Source of the DNA: Undaria pinnatifida
Taxonomy: Eukaryota > Sar > Phaeophyceae > Laminariales > Alariaceae
Direction: 5' to 3'
Length of the DNA: 64,000 nucleotides
Assembly: GCA_012845835.1 (NCBI GenBank)
Contig: JABAKD010000013.1
Span: forward strand, 15,591,232-15,655,231
Numbering within the stretch: position 1 is the first letter of the stretch; each line of letters opens with the position of its first letter. A program made the translations under genes and the position numbers. The notes beneath the pieces are model-generated. The model was not told the origin of the DNA and did not search any database. It was given only the letters and a program-made list of their open reading frames with translations. Of this stretch, positions 11,276 through 24,100 are shown piece by piece.

Positions 11276-14200
11276 ATTCGAGTTCTGCTCGGCAAAGTTG
11301 TTGTTGCCTTGGGTTGCGCGGGAGCTGTATTACAGCGCACAGCAGAAGCCCACGCAAAAATGTAGAACAAGTACGAGGTACAGCAGTTGAGGGGGGAGGA
11401 GGTGGAGGAGCGGAGGGGGGGGGGGAAGGTGACGGTTACTTTTGCTTGTATTTTCAGACCGGCTTCGGGTCAGGCGCGACAGAAGTTTCCAGGTGCTGGC
11501 AGGTATATGTCGTCCGTAAGACGAATAAAATGCAAAATAAGACTGATTGCTGCCGTACCGCCAAATCAAGGTTTGCGTCATTGTCGCAAAGGTAACTTTT
11601 AACTCCACCCATGGTGCGCTTTCACTTTATGACTAGTGAGTACAGCGAAGTTATCATATGGGTCATTTTACAAACCATAGCCTGCGAGTACGTACGTAGC
11701 ACGTATCACTAAATGTCACCCCACTCGAGAGCTGTCACCCCACTCGAGAGCTGCACTCAAAAGAACGACGGACTTGCACTCAAACAAAAGCGAACGGGAA
11801 GTGCTCGTCGTACCTGCCTACCAGGTACGTACTTAGTTTCAGTACAATAAGTAAGAAAAAATGGCAGTTTCTCGTCAGCGTACAACTGCAAACCCTTTTT
11901 GGCGACAAACTACTTGGAATTAGAGTTATTGGATAGTTGTGCAGTCGTAACGAGTTAATAGCCGCACAAAAATTCTTGTATCATATATTAAAATAGTATC
12001 AAAGAAAACAGATCACTGGGTCGTCGGTCGGGCGGCGACGGCCTCAAGGCATGACACGAGCGAGCGCCGGCAAGGTCTGCGCACAGCGCATTCAGATTGA
12101 ACCCCGGGGGAATACGCACGGGATGAAGGATGGGAGGGAGGACAACAGTGCGTGAGCCCGGGCACGTGCGGACTGCCGTGAACGTGAAATTTAAGATACT
12201 TCGTGCAAGTTGAGTGATACCAGAAGTGACGCCAAACTTGAAAATTGGCGAAAATCACGACACAAGCACCCTGCAAGTGAATGAGAGTGACGCGTTTTCG
12301 TGGCGAAAGCATTCACGTACCTGGTATACTATTGCTAGGTATATTATACCTGGCACATGATATTGGAGAAGAAGCAAAGCGACGGGCGCGGATGCCCGCT
12401 GGATACCTCAAGCATGTGTGGCATCGAGTATTACAGTACAGTATGTAGTAGTGGTCACCAGCAGGGTGGGTTGCAGCTTACCTGCTATTAATATGAATGG
12501 CCTTTTCTGCTGCTGCTGGTCCGTCGCTGTGCTTGAGTGACAGCCATGCGCAGAAAATAAAAGATTGGACTGGTTGCAGTCCACGTATAATACGACGAAC
12601 CTCAGGACCGTTGGTGGAAATAAACCAAGGCAAATGGAAATAATCAAAAAGCCGACGAGGTATCTGGGGTTTGCAGGTTTGGTCTGAGCCCTGAGCCCTA
12701 AAGGCTAGAGACATAGAGACATCTAGCCTTAAGATTGGGCTTATTGTTGTTGCCGTGAAATGAGAGAGTCATAGCATGCAGCAGAAGCAGCAGCAGGAGG
12801 AGGAGGAGGAGGAGGAGGAGGAGGAGGAGCATTTGCTGCTGCAGTAAGGCGGGCCGTAGAGTTGAGATGACGAGATGACGAGTGAATTTTCACCATCCAT
12901 CATTTCATGATTCGATCTCCAAAAAACTTGGAAGAATAAAATATGGGGTGGTTCACACGCGATGGGTGATTAAAAAATCGTTTCGAATCCCCGAGAACGA
13001 ATGTTCTTCGGCCCGCGGGGGGTGGGCGAGGAGAGCATAGCAACAACGGAGACCAATTATCCGGCAACAAAAAGGCCGAGATGCCTCGAGAGAACGTGCT
13101 GCCTCGCCGAAAACCTGAGGAAATGAGGAGCGGAGATGACCTCAAGCTAACTATCGATTTCCGTTTGCGTACGTCCTCCATGAGAGGTACCTGGTATGCA
13201 CAACAACACCAGCATAAACTTGCAGTGTTCATTATTTCCCATATAAAACATTTTTCTTACGTGTGTATGTCGCGGGCGTTTGTTCGTTGGCATTTCTTTT
13301 TAGAAAAAAAAGCAAAGCGAAGCAAACTGACTGACACCCTCTTACCGTCGCGATCTTCGGCCGATCGATGGGTACACGGCACTAGCACGCACACGGAGAG
13401 GCATGGGTTCGAGGTGGACCAGAGCAGGCGTTGCAATGGCGACGGGCGGTAGTGATCTGGGGGGGGCGTCTCCTCGTTTTGTGCGACTCACAACGCACTG
13501 ACGACAGCTGCGCTAACAACAATAGTTTCCAAGCTGTCAATTTCAGTGGCAGAGACTCGGCGGGCAAGCAAAGATCATCGGATAATACGGCACCGACAAG
13601 ACCAGCCCGGTCCAAGGGGAGAGGGAAGCGCTGTCACGGAGTAGCGCAGTACTATCCGCTCGGTTCTCCCACTTCGAAGTGGGGTGCATCGTCTATACAA
13701 GAGCAGCAGCAGCGTGCTTCTTTCAGACGGCGGTTGGGTTGAAAAGGTCGTTCAAAAGAAAAAGGGCTGCCGCTTACTTACGCGCGCACGTTGAAAAACC
13801 ATGCGTACTGAAGCCACACCGAGCTACAAACGCTCCCCCGACAACTTTATTCTAGGTCATGGGTCTCACCTGTGGCTCGCTGGGTAGTGTAGTGCTGCTT
13901 CCGGGCTGTTCCGGTGGGTGCGTCGGCTACGTGTGTGCTATCTGCCCTCTTTGCGCGTTGGCAATGCAATTGCGGCGGAAAGTTCAACCACGTGTGTGGG
14001 GGTAGGGTGAAAGCAGGTCAAAGAGCCGTGCACTTGCTCATTTTTTTTTATTTCTTTACTTTTTCGTGCTTTTATATTCAATTTCTGTGTGTTGTACCTG
14101 TACTGCTCATTTTTTTTTTCTTCTCTTCCTTCCACGTCTATAAAAAACACGAGCAAAAAATTATTAGAATTATAGTTTGTTCTTGATATAGAGGCTGTAT

Positions 14201-15850
14201 TAAAAAGGGGTAGGGGGAGTGGAAGCATCCTCTCGACGTAGACATGCCCTCCACAGCCTTCCCATCAGTGCACGACTGGTATGCGGAGAGGGCGTATAGG
14301 GCGCAAGGTTTTCATTGCGAACCTTTGATACAGTTGTTAAGGTTTTAAGGTGAGCGTTCAAGCGCGTGTAGACTCTGACAGGCGGAATGGCAGTTTGTTT
14401 CCTATCAACTTCCGGGTACCTCACATGCCGCTTTACAAGTAGCAGGGAGGGGATGACAGGCAATGCTCATACCCAGATGGTGCTGTACCGCACGCAGCAC
14501 CCCAAACTTTGACGCGCAACACCTACGTGAGTCGTGTCGCAGATTGTCCGTCTTTGGCAACGCAAGTGCGTGCGCCTGACTTTTCTTAGACAAGGCATCG
14601 AGCTGTGCTTTACAGCAAGAACTCGGCGAAAGAACACCAACACAAAATTTGAATTCCACCTACCACTGTACGGAAATATAAGGACTTTGTGTGATTGTTA
14701 CTCTCATCTGTGGTACGAATGTCAACGGCTTTATATTTCCGGACATTGTGGTACATGGTTTTGACCTTCAAAGCGGCGTTCTTATGTTCTTACCTGTTTC
14801 CTCTCTCTATTCAAAACGTTTCATTAATACCAGGCATTCTCTTATCCCCTTTGGGAACCAATGTTCAGCACGCAGTATAGGGTACCCAATAAGAAACACG
14901 GTATTAAGAAAGGCAGGCCGACTTCAGTACAGGAATTTAAGAAACCTGGGAGCCGTAATATTGAAGCTTGTGTGTACAACGCCCCTCTCCGAAATAAGAA
15001 ACCTCGCCTGGGTCAGTACTTTGTTTCTTATTACATTATTGACCTGTGAATATAACTACCGCAAGGTAGGCGGTGTGCCCTGAGCGCTCGTCGTCTTTTC
15101 TTGTACGGATTTTGTATTTTTGAGCTTTTGCCGTGCTAACTTTCGATGTGGATCACCCCTCGATAAACTCCCTCATCGTGCTCCCCGACCCCCACTGCGT
15201 CGGGGGCGCTTCGGCCGCGCTGGCGGCGCCCTAAGTCAAACGTGGTTACAATTCAAAAGCGGACCAGAATCATCGTTTGGACACTGAAAATCCGAAGGTT
15301 CTTGGTTTGATTCTCACCGTGGGCTCGTTTTTTTTCATTTTCGTACCAGCAGGTACCAGGTACATTTTTCAACTTGGGCCCAAAAACCAAAGTCATACCA
15401 GGTGGAGCCGCAGACTGACCGCCGTGGCGGAGCCCCCGTGTATTTCTTAGTATTGATATATAATAGTCTATGTCCCTTACCCATATGACATTATTGATGT
15501 ATCTGTGTGATAGGTGTCCTGTACGTTTTCGACCCGAAAATCGACAAGTGCGATTTTATGATGAGTGTAGTGGTAGCGTGCAGCGGTACGAGTGTTTCCC
15601 TGCCGCGCGATTGCCGTACAGCTTACGTTGTACAGTATGTAGTTGGGACACATCCCCTACCCCCGCAGCCCGGACTCTGTGTCGTGTGTCGTGTGGCCGA
15701 TGCCGCAATGGTCTTTTTATGTCGACCCTTTCAGTTTTCCCCTCTCAATCAAGCCCCAACTATCAAGCCTAAAGGGGTTATTCCGCTGCTATGTCTCGCA
15801 GCTTACAGCTTATAGCATCTTATTCTCTTGCTTTGCTTATCATGTCTGCA
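11276..15850. other. Divergent intergenic region, no gene called
   Basis: Lies between the - strand gene start (11275) and the repeat array upstream of dynein. It contains a GGA microsatellite (12793-12829), TACCAGGTAC motifs (11819, 12317, 13189, 15350-15400), purine-rich GGGGGAGGAGGTGG sequence near 11390-11425, and a short inverted repeat CCCCGAC/GTCGGGG near 15186-15206. A tRNA-B-box-like GGTTTGATTCTC (about 15303-15314) lies after a weak anticodon-arm-like stretch. Open frames at 13081-13742 lack any recognisable protein signature. Both gene promoters must lie here, but I see no reliable core element. Confidence 0.5.
12793..12829. repeat. (GGA)n microsatellite
   Basis: About 12 uninterrupted GGA/AGG triplets, preceded by a short CAG run. 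Intergenic. Confidence 0.95.
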
Positions 15851-16889
15851 TCAGTTGTACCTGGCAAGGTCACCTGGCAATGGAGCTTCGATTCGACGTT
15901 CTTACCCCGCCCACCTTCCTCTGTTCACGTCTTATTCTGAAATATGTTATTCTGAAAGATGTCACGAGACAGAGCGGTGACCCCTTGACAGACAGCAAAC
16001 TTGTGCCTTATTTTTGCCTTGGCGGACGCCAAGCTACCCCCCTGGTACCTAGTACCAATAGGTTTTAGTGTAGAACGCTCGACCCTATACAACCCTTGAC
16101 TGCGCACGTTTTCGCCCTTGCTTGAAATGTCCAATGACATGTTTGCTCTTATCATCTTGGTCTCTAATTCTGTTTGTTGTATCTGCCCCGGAAAATGGCA
16201 CCTCGGAATGTTTTCACACCTATTAATGGCAATGGATCTTCGACCGGCGTTTTTATGATGCCCCTCTCCTCTCTCTGTTCACAACGTCTTACTTTCTTAT
16301 GCCTAAGTCTGCTTCTGTCGCTCACAACGTTTGATTCTCTGTTTCTGCTTAGCATATTTGTATCAACGCGAGCCGGGCTGCATCGGCCGTGGAGCTTCGA
16401 TGCGGCATTCTTAACTATCTCCGCGCTCTGTTCGCAACGGTCTTACTCTCGTAGCCCTTATAAGAGTTATGCGCATGTCTCTCACAACGTCTTGTTTCAT
16501 TATTTCTTATTCTGCTTATGTCGCTCACAACTTTATCTCTGTCTCGTAGCTTGTGAGCGCAGAGCGTGTCTTCTCCCAAATCGACACGGACACTGGGTCT
16601 GCTGGATGTCGATGGGTGGAAATGACAGTTTGTTGCGAAGAACACACACCCTTAACAGGGCACGTTTTCCGTTAGTTGACATGCCTCCTGACACAATTGC
16701 TCAAAATGTCTTACAGTCTTGTGCTGTTTGTTTTAGTCTGCATCAGCGCGGCCGCGGAGGTTGGATGCGGCGTTCTACTGTTACTGCTCGTCTCTCTCTG
16801 ATCAAAACGTGTTATAATTTATTCTGCCTAAAACGTCTCTCACAGCGTTAAATTATCTTGTAATCTTGTTCTGCTTTCGTCCACATTAG
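15850..16889. repeat. Degenerate tandem array upstream of dynein exon 1
   Basis: The phrases CTCTGTTC(A/G)CAACG(T)CTTAC, TCTGCTT(C/A)TGTCGCTCACAAC and GGAGCTTCGATGCGGCATTC recur at irregular 100-350-base spacing (about 15880-15960, 16200-16420, 16425-16540, 16735-16860). Two copies include decayed versions of the exon 1 edge: GCGAGCCGGGCTGCAT near 16370 and GCGCGGCCGCGGAGG near 16747, against GCGAGCCGGGTGATGGCGG at the true start. This is either promoter sequence or a 5' UTR intron; the CACATTAG just before 16890 would serve as an acceptor. Confidence 0.6.
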
Positions 16890-16902
16890 CGCGAGCCGGG
16901 TG

Positions 16903-17066
16903 ATGGCGGCCGCCGAGCTGGTGCAAGGCGAAGACCTGAGAGAACTGCAGGCCTACCTTGCCTCGGTGTGCCCCGCGGTCTTGGGCCTGCAAGGAGAAGG
17001 CGACCGCAGCGCAGAATCCTTTCGACAGGGCTTGGAAACGCCTGAAGTCTGCGCCATTCTTAGCAC
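16903..17066 (+). CDS. DYNC1H1: Dynein heavy chain exon 1 (residues 1-55)
   Basis: Starts [19 protein letters not shown] and ends in ...EVCAILS with two bases left over (phase 2, donor GTGAGG). It matches the helical N-terminus of dynein-1. An acceptor-like CATTAG ends at 16889, so a 5' UTR intron is possible. Intron 1 (1.7 kb) holds a cluster of ACCAGGTACC motifs and two decoy copies of the exon 2 acceptor. Confidence 0.85.
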
Positions 17067-20000
17067 GTGAGGATGATACATCATGCGATACTTCACTTCC
17101 AGATAAAACTTTCATACCACTCATATATATTGTGCCTCTATATCTATATATGTACTCCCAATCGTTTGGTAGCAATGGCACCTTTGATGTGCTTGCTATA
17201 TGCGGTCACATTTATTGGCACCACACAGCGGCAAAGCTACGGTCCTGATATTGGGTAGTACTTCATTGTAGAGTGTTGCCTACAGGAGGTTGCCTCTCAT
17301 AAGTACCTGACACCTGGCCTTTCGCAGCAATGTTCTCACCCACCGCCGTTGCTATTCTGCTTCGTTTTTTCACACACTCTCGACCATGTGGCTGCTGTGT
17401 AGTTCGGCTATATACGAGTATATATATTTTTCCCTTTTGTAAAATTAACGGTTGTCGATGTTGATTGAGTATGTTCAACCCCGGTGGCTCGGCCAAACAC
17501 TGAGAAAATACTAGCCGTGGCTTTTTTGCTTCCTTGACTTGAAACTTGGATTGTGGACGTGTCTCCTGTCGTGTTTCGTTTGGAGCATCCTTTTACGCGA
17601 TACAGCAGTAGTACCAGGTATGTATGATACCAGGTACCAGGTACCGGTATTAAACTACAGGTGGTATTTGAGACCTGCCGTTCTTGAATCTGCCGCAGAG
17701 CTTTGTGTGTCTGTGTGATAACTACGTCCCACTGTTGACTGTGTGTTCGCCGTGATACCGGCGCAGCTCTATTGGTGCAACCGGTAACGTCGTGCATCGT
17801 TTAACCTCACCCGCAGGTGCTGGCTGCGTATTGTATGGTGGGCCGCTAGTTGTACTCATACGATGAACACTGCATTCTCCGTCATACACCCACCCGTTCC
17901 ATGATGACGCCTGGATTGCTTACATGCAGAAATGTTGGCACCATGTATATATACTATTGTCGTGGGTACTCCGATTTAAGAGCGCACACAAGATAAGACC
18001 ATTCGGGCTTTGAGAGCGACCAAATCGGCTTGTCCCGCTTATTCTAGAATTTATATATGGCCCGCTACAGGTACGAGTAACGTGTACCAGGTAAGAGCGC
18101 TCGTTTCGCCTTGTAATCCCGTAAATCGGGGTACCCACTGCCGCAGAGGAAAGTTGTACCAGGTATACATGATACGAGTATACATAATGGCCGGAGTGTT
18201 GTGTTGTCAGGGTGAATCGCTTCTCGAGGAACCGGGCCGCCCCAGGTCCACGGAAGAGATTCTATGCTCAAGCTGTTTCTAGTCTCCTGACTAGGCTCAA
18301 TCCTTCTCATGCGCCCCCATACTGTATATTCCTCCCTATGGTCGCGTTGATCTCGTATCCCCCGGTGTTTTCTTTCCACTGTCAATTTCCAAGAATTGCC
18401 TCCCTTCGCATCGGCCCCGATTACACCTGCCCTACGGTGGTGTTAGTCTTGTATCCTGCGGTGTTTTACATTCTTCGTCAATTTTCCTATATTTGCGTCG
18501 GACGTCCAATCAACACCCAGTAGATTTTATTACTTCTTCGACACTATTAATAGTACGGTTGGCGGGCGCTGTATACGAGACGGATATTGCTGGCTCTCAC
18601 CATTGGTTCATTGACTTGGGGTCAGGGTTAGAGTAGGGATAGTTGTATTCGTACCGTAAATGGTGACCTTCAACCATGGTGTCGAATAGGACGGTAAAGT
18701 GCCCTATTGTAGCGTTGATCTTGTATCCCACGGTGTTTTCCTTCCGCTTTTTTGACGCCAAGATTTGCTTCGGACGTCCAACCATCGGCGCTTTTTGTCG
18801 AGCTGGAAGACGCGGCGGCGGCAGCGGGCGCAATCGCAAGGACAACTGGCGCCGAAGGCGAGCGGTCAACCTCGGGGGGTGACGAACGAACGCGCACCAC
18901 CGCTGTCGGTGGGTTCTGGCTGGGCCTCGACGCGCGATATGTCGAGGATGCACCCGGCTTGGCCGTGATCAAAATGCACCCGGGAAGCCTGGAGCCTTCC
19001 AAGCGGCGGCCTCTGCATGCCCAGCTGCAGGTACTCGTTTTTAGCTTTTGTTATTAGCTGAGAGGTTTTCTCTGACTCTATTATTAGAGTTAAATACTTC
19101 CGTTATTGGAAGAGGCTGTAACACCAGATTTTTTACCAACCCAGGAAAAATACATCGTTCCGTACTGCTGTGCTATCGATAGACTAAAATACGCATTGTG
19201 GTGGTCGGACGGAGACAACGCTATCGTCCCCGACCACAATCCTAACCGTAACGCTAAGGTTATAACCCTAACCGTAAGGTTATAACCCTAACTCTTAAGG
19301 TTATAACCCGAACGTTTTGGGGTGACAACCCTAACCCTAAGGTTATAACCCGAACATTTTGGGGCGACCCGTGGTTGGATGTTTCGGCCTGTGAAGTGCG
19401 GCAGTCCTACTGTAGATGCTGTGTTTTGACCGTCGTGGATGCTGTGCTTTGGAAAGGTGCACCACCGGTGAAAAAAAACTCTCCTCTAAAACCCCGTCAA
19501 TATGGATTTGATTTGATTGGATTGGAACCTGCCTTGTAAACACGGATCAAGTCTTTCTTACCGTATGTGACTCACTTTTTTCGTAGATTCGACCCTGCTG
19601 CAGAAAACCACCCTGGGTGATAAACCAACGGTAAACGCGAAACAGGGATCACCCGCGTTTGTTTATTTCGTCAAGTACGGCACGACGCTGAGGCAGTGTG
19701 AGAACAGCAACAACAACAGCTGTACGCTATCTCTCGAAATGGGCCGTGTCTACGAGCAGGGTATCTGTGGTGTAAAATGCTTTCATCTGCCACGCGCGAT
19801 GACTGGTACGGTTTCTGCCTTCTCGTAGGTTGTGACCATGACTTTGGTCCCGCGTGTCTAGGTGACACATCCGATTGGTCGGCCGGACTGCATCTGTGAC
19901 GTGTCCTGTCCTCGATTAACTATTATTTCGACACACGGAGGACAGATCAGGTCCCCATTTGATGACATCTTGACATTCAGGGCAGATATATCTCTGGTAT

Positions 20001-21106
20001 GTGTGATGTGCATGGTCTACAAATCATGTTGCTGACTGGAAGCCGTATGATCTGCATACCTTGGCACATATTTCCTCTGTTAGATCTGTACTGCACAGGC
20101 AACGATAGATTATGACCTAGATTATCTGGATCGTCATGTGTCTGATGTGTGCAAGACTGGAACTTAATTTTTTTTGGAATTGACGCAGACTCATTCCTGT
20201 TTATTCTGCCATTGCCCATAAAACGTGAACGTGTGATCGCGTTGCTTTGCAGATCATGTCGTTCCCGGGTGGCGATTCACGTGCCGAAACGTCGGGCGCG
20301 GAAGAGGAGGACGGGAAGATGGGAGAGGAGATAGCCCCAAGTGGCTCGGTTTTCGCGGTGCTGCAGGCGTACGCCACACACGTATTTGCGCCTGCGGTTC
20401 GGGCATATGCTGCTGCTAGGGGTGGCGACGACAAGGCGAGTGCTCCTGCGTAAATTCTTGTTTTGTCAGATAGAGTTGGAGTTGCAGCGTCTGAAAGAGG
20501 CGTTATTATGGCAATTTGTATTCAGTTTGGATATTCGTAGTTTATGCATTTGCCTTTCGAGTCCGGTGTAACCTTGACCCCAGGTCACTAGGTAACCCCC
20601 CCCCCGCCCCCGGACCGACCCGTCACATCGGAAAACAACCGAGCTAGTATTTCGAAGCTGTCAACGATGTACAAGAAAACACGCACAAGGTGCCGCAGTC
20701 CGCCTCACAAACGGTGCTTAGTAGGATGCATCTCACGCTTCATGCAACTTGGCGACCATCTCACGGCACTTCGCGCTTGGTGTTAGCAGTGTCTGCTTGG
20801 TCGGTGAAAACCCGACGTGTTCCTTCTCGGCACTTTAGGAGTGTAACGGTCCATGGTGTCAACACTTCGGCCATGCGTGATAATGAGTACCTCCGCTCCC
20901 CGGTACCCTTTTTATTTTGTGTTCACGTATTGGGCTGGGTACTTCCGTCTCTTAATGGTTTGTGTCAAGTGGTTGTCAGTCACGCTACTGCTACGCGTTA
21001 TCGACGCGTTTCGTATCGAAATTCGCTCCAGCTACCAACACACGCGAGTCGTGTATCACTGCTGTTGTTGCCCTACCTGCTGCTGCTACTACTACTACTA
21101 CCACTA

Positions 21107-21146
<40 letters not shown>

Positions 21147-24100
21147 CACTACTACTACGACTGTAAATTAATTTGATATCAGGCATATAATACCACTCTA
21201 GACGTAAATATAGGAACCGCTGGGTATCCTATTGATACCCCAAAACGGTCCTTACATTTCCGCCCACATGCCCCAACGGTCCACACTTTCCCGTCCAACG
21301 TGAGATTGATGGTAGTGCTGTTATGTACGTCTTATGTGTCGAGTACTCCAGTGTCTCACCCCCCCCCCCTTCCCTGCACTTGATAACAGCTCGACTCCGG
21401 AGTGTCCGTGCTGCAGCGGCGCATCACAGAACTTGAGCAAGCGTTGGACCGGTGCCAAAAACGGTTGGAAATCCCTACTGTTGCTCTCGCGGCCCACCGA
21501 GAAGTCGAGGCTGCGAGTAGTAAGATGGGGAAGGGCATGAAGGTGCATCTTGATGCGCTGGGGCTGGGGAGGAGGGTCCAGGACGACGCCTTCTTGAATC
21601 AAGTTCAGGTAACGTGTAGAATCAAGTTCGGGTAACGTTTTCGTAGGCCTCTAATGCACCAATAGTAGAGCTGCTCAGATCACGAGTTCCTAGACATCCG
21701 GTGCCCAATTAGTAGAGCTGTTCATTGGGACTAAAAACCACGGAAACTTTTGCCATGATACCAGTGTGGCAGTAGAGCTTAAGTGTTGAGGCACACCGTG
21801 TACAAGACCAAAAGGAGGATACCTAGCTTTGATGATCGGGTTTTATGCTCCATGGGGTCAGGGTTGTATGTGATTCAACGTGTATATCAACCATTACCTC
21901 GAACAAATGGTAGCTTTCACTCTCGTATGGCGTAGGCCACACCATATTCAACTATTAGTGCCAACGAACAACTCCGGCCATGTGGCTTTCCGTGTTGCCT
22001 TGGCTCTAAAGGCATACTGTATCGCTAGTGTTACATTGCCGTCATTGTAGAAGCCGGGCGCAACACCAGCAGACACTATTAAGAACACTATTAAGAACAC
22101 TATTAAGAACAGTAGCAGCGGCGGTGACAGTAATAACAGGGGCGGCGGCAGCAGCAATCTCTGCTTGTCGTACGCGAACCAACCTGAGAAATGTTGCGTG
22201 TTTTTTCAAGGCGTGCTTCTAGCGACGAAATTACGACACCCTATAGTGGCAAAAGCGCGTTCTTCCGCTCTTGCAAGTGTGAGCAAATTCGGTAGAGCTC
22301 GGCGATGTGGAGCTCGTATCTTTTTTTTCTCTAATTGCTCAGCTTTCTTTTAGTGCACTCCGGCGAAACAGTTATGATGATGGACGCATGGTACGATATA
22401 GGTATGATGGTACTTTTGCGCAAACATATTTTCTGAATGACGTGGCTCCTTATGCCAAAGTTGTCGGGATGTCATTCTTGTTTTGCAATATGATCAGTTT
22501 TTATTCTCGGGGCACGGCTTTCGTTATCGGGTTGCACTTTCATTTTGATCAAACTCATTGGCTTGGGTGAGGTATGGAGCTCCTAAAAAAATCTTGCCCC
22601 TCTATCGTATTAATGTTAATAGTACGTGTCGGTCGTGATGATGTTGGTTATGACGTTCTCACATTAGTGTGGCCCATTGCCCCAAAATATAGCCCGTCGT
22701 CACGGAATAGGCTGAAAAAACGTCCCGATGGAGGAAGAACATGTACGAAATAATATCTGCACTGCAGTACCAATACGTTATTAATAGAGATTGGTACTAT
22801 TAATACCAGGTACTTCGAAGTATATTGTTAGGCAAGATGCCCGTTCGATCATGAGGCATCTGTGCCCCGTCAATTTGTCTGGAACTCCGCTGATGACATT
22901 CATGCGGTGACGATACAGGAGCTCTGGACCCGCCGACGCTAAATCTTAGTATTTTCCTCTAGAGTTGCCTATGAGTGGTGTCTTCGTTGAAGGTCGCGCC
23001 CGTCTCCTCACTCCTCAAAGAGAAAAATCGCGCGATCCTGAGTATAATATCCCCCCCCACAATTGACATGCGACATGCGACTTGTCGAACGCACGCCTGA
23101 CAGCGCTTCGCGCTTATTGCTCGCAATGCCTGTCTGGTCGGTGAAAACCGAACGTGTGGCGTCCCGTTGTTGTAGGAATGCAAGGGGCTATGGTCACACG
23201 ACTACGGCCATGCATGAAATGAGTACGCAATGTTGGCTTGACGGGTTGGAAGCCCTTTGCGTAGAAGCCCTTTGCTTGATGTTGTTTTTCTCGTTGCGTT
23301 GCTGTTTTGTGTTGTGCCCGATGCTGAAATTAGCTTTTTGTTGTCCTGAAGGCTGGGGCTCATATGCTGATGAAGGACATGAAAAAAATTGGCCAACTTC
23401 ACCAACCTAGGGTCATACGACTGCGGTCATGCACGAAAGGAGTACACACTGTCAGCTTGACGACATGGAATCCCTTTGCTTTATTACTCGTACGTACGCT
23501 GCCTTGTTTCTTTGTGCTGTGCCTGCTGCTGTCCTGAAGGCGGGAGTTCATGTGTGGGTGAAGGACATCCGAAAGCTGGCCAACCTGACAAACCGCTCGT
23601 TCCCGGAGAGCGCCGCCGAGGAGATACACTTTTGGAGTTCCATCGGGGAGGCCCTCGAGATGACCAACACAGAACTAAGGTCGGAACAATTGTGGAAGTG
23701 GTCATGGACTTGCAGCTGTAGGCACCGGAAAATGGAGATCAGCGCGTCCATTCTTGAACTGCCCACTCTATAATACTCACAGGGCAATACCGTTTGGGTA
23801 TTCGACCTTTGCTTCCGGAACTGTTACATTCTCCCGAGACCTACATGTGCGACATGGTGATTCAGACATAAGGAAATGCGATCGCGGTGGAAGTGGCCAC
23901 CCAGGTATACGTGGTAGAGATTGATTCATGAGACGACCAACACACGTCTAAGGTCTCAAGAGATCTTGTTGCTGCAGGAATGTAGGGAATGCCTACATCC
24001 GAGTGTACTTGATATGTAGTTTGTTCCTCAAGATGACTAACGCATTGCAAATATCTCAGGAAATATGGAGGCGTTACAAATTTGCACCTGCAGGCACACA

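Noticed and set aside
13081-13742. Two overlapping + frames of about 100-120 codons
   Set aside because: No conserved motif, mixed composition and no convincing splice sites.
15285-15335. tRNA-Ser-like stretch (GGACACTGAAAATCC then GGTTTGATTCTC)
   Set aside because: Anticodon and T-arm are only approximate and the D-arm and acceptor stem are missing.
20436-20453. Using GT at 20450 as the exon 3 donor
   Set aside because: It leaves phase 2 against a phase-0 exon 4 and adds residues not expected by alignment; the GC donor at 20436 fits.
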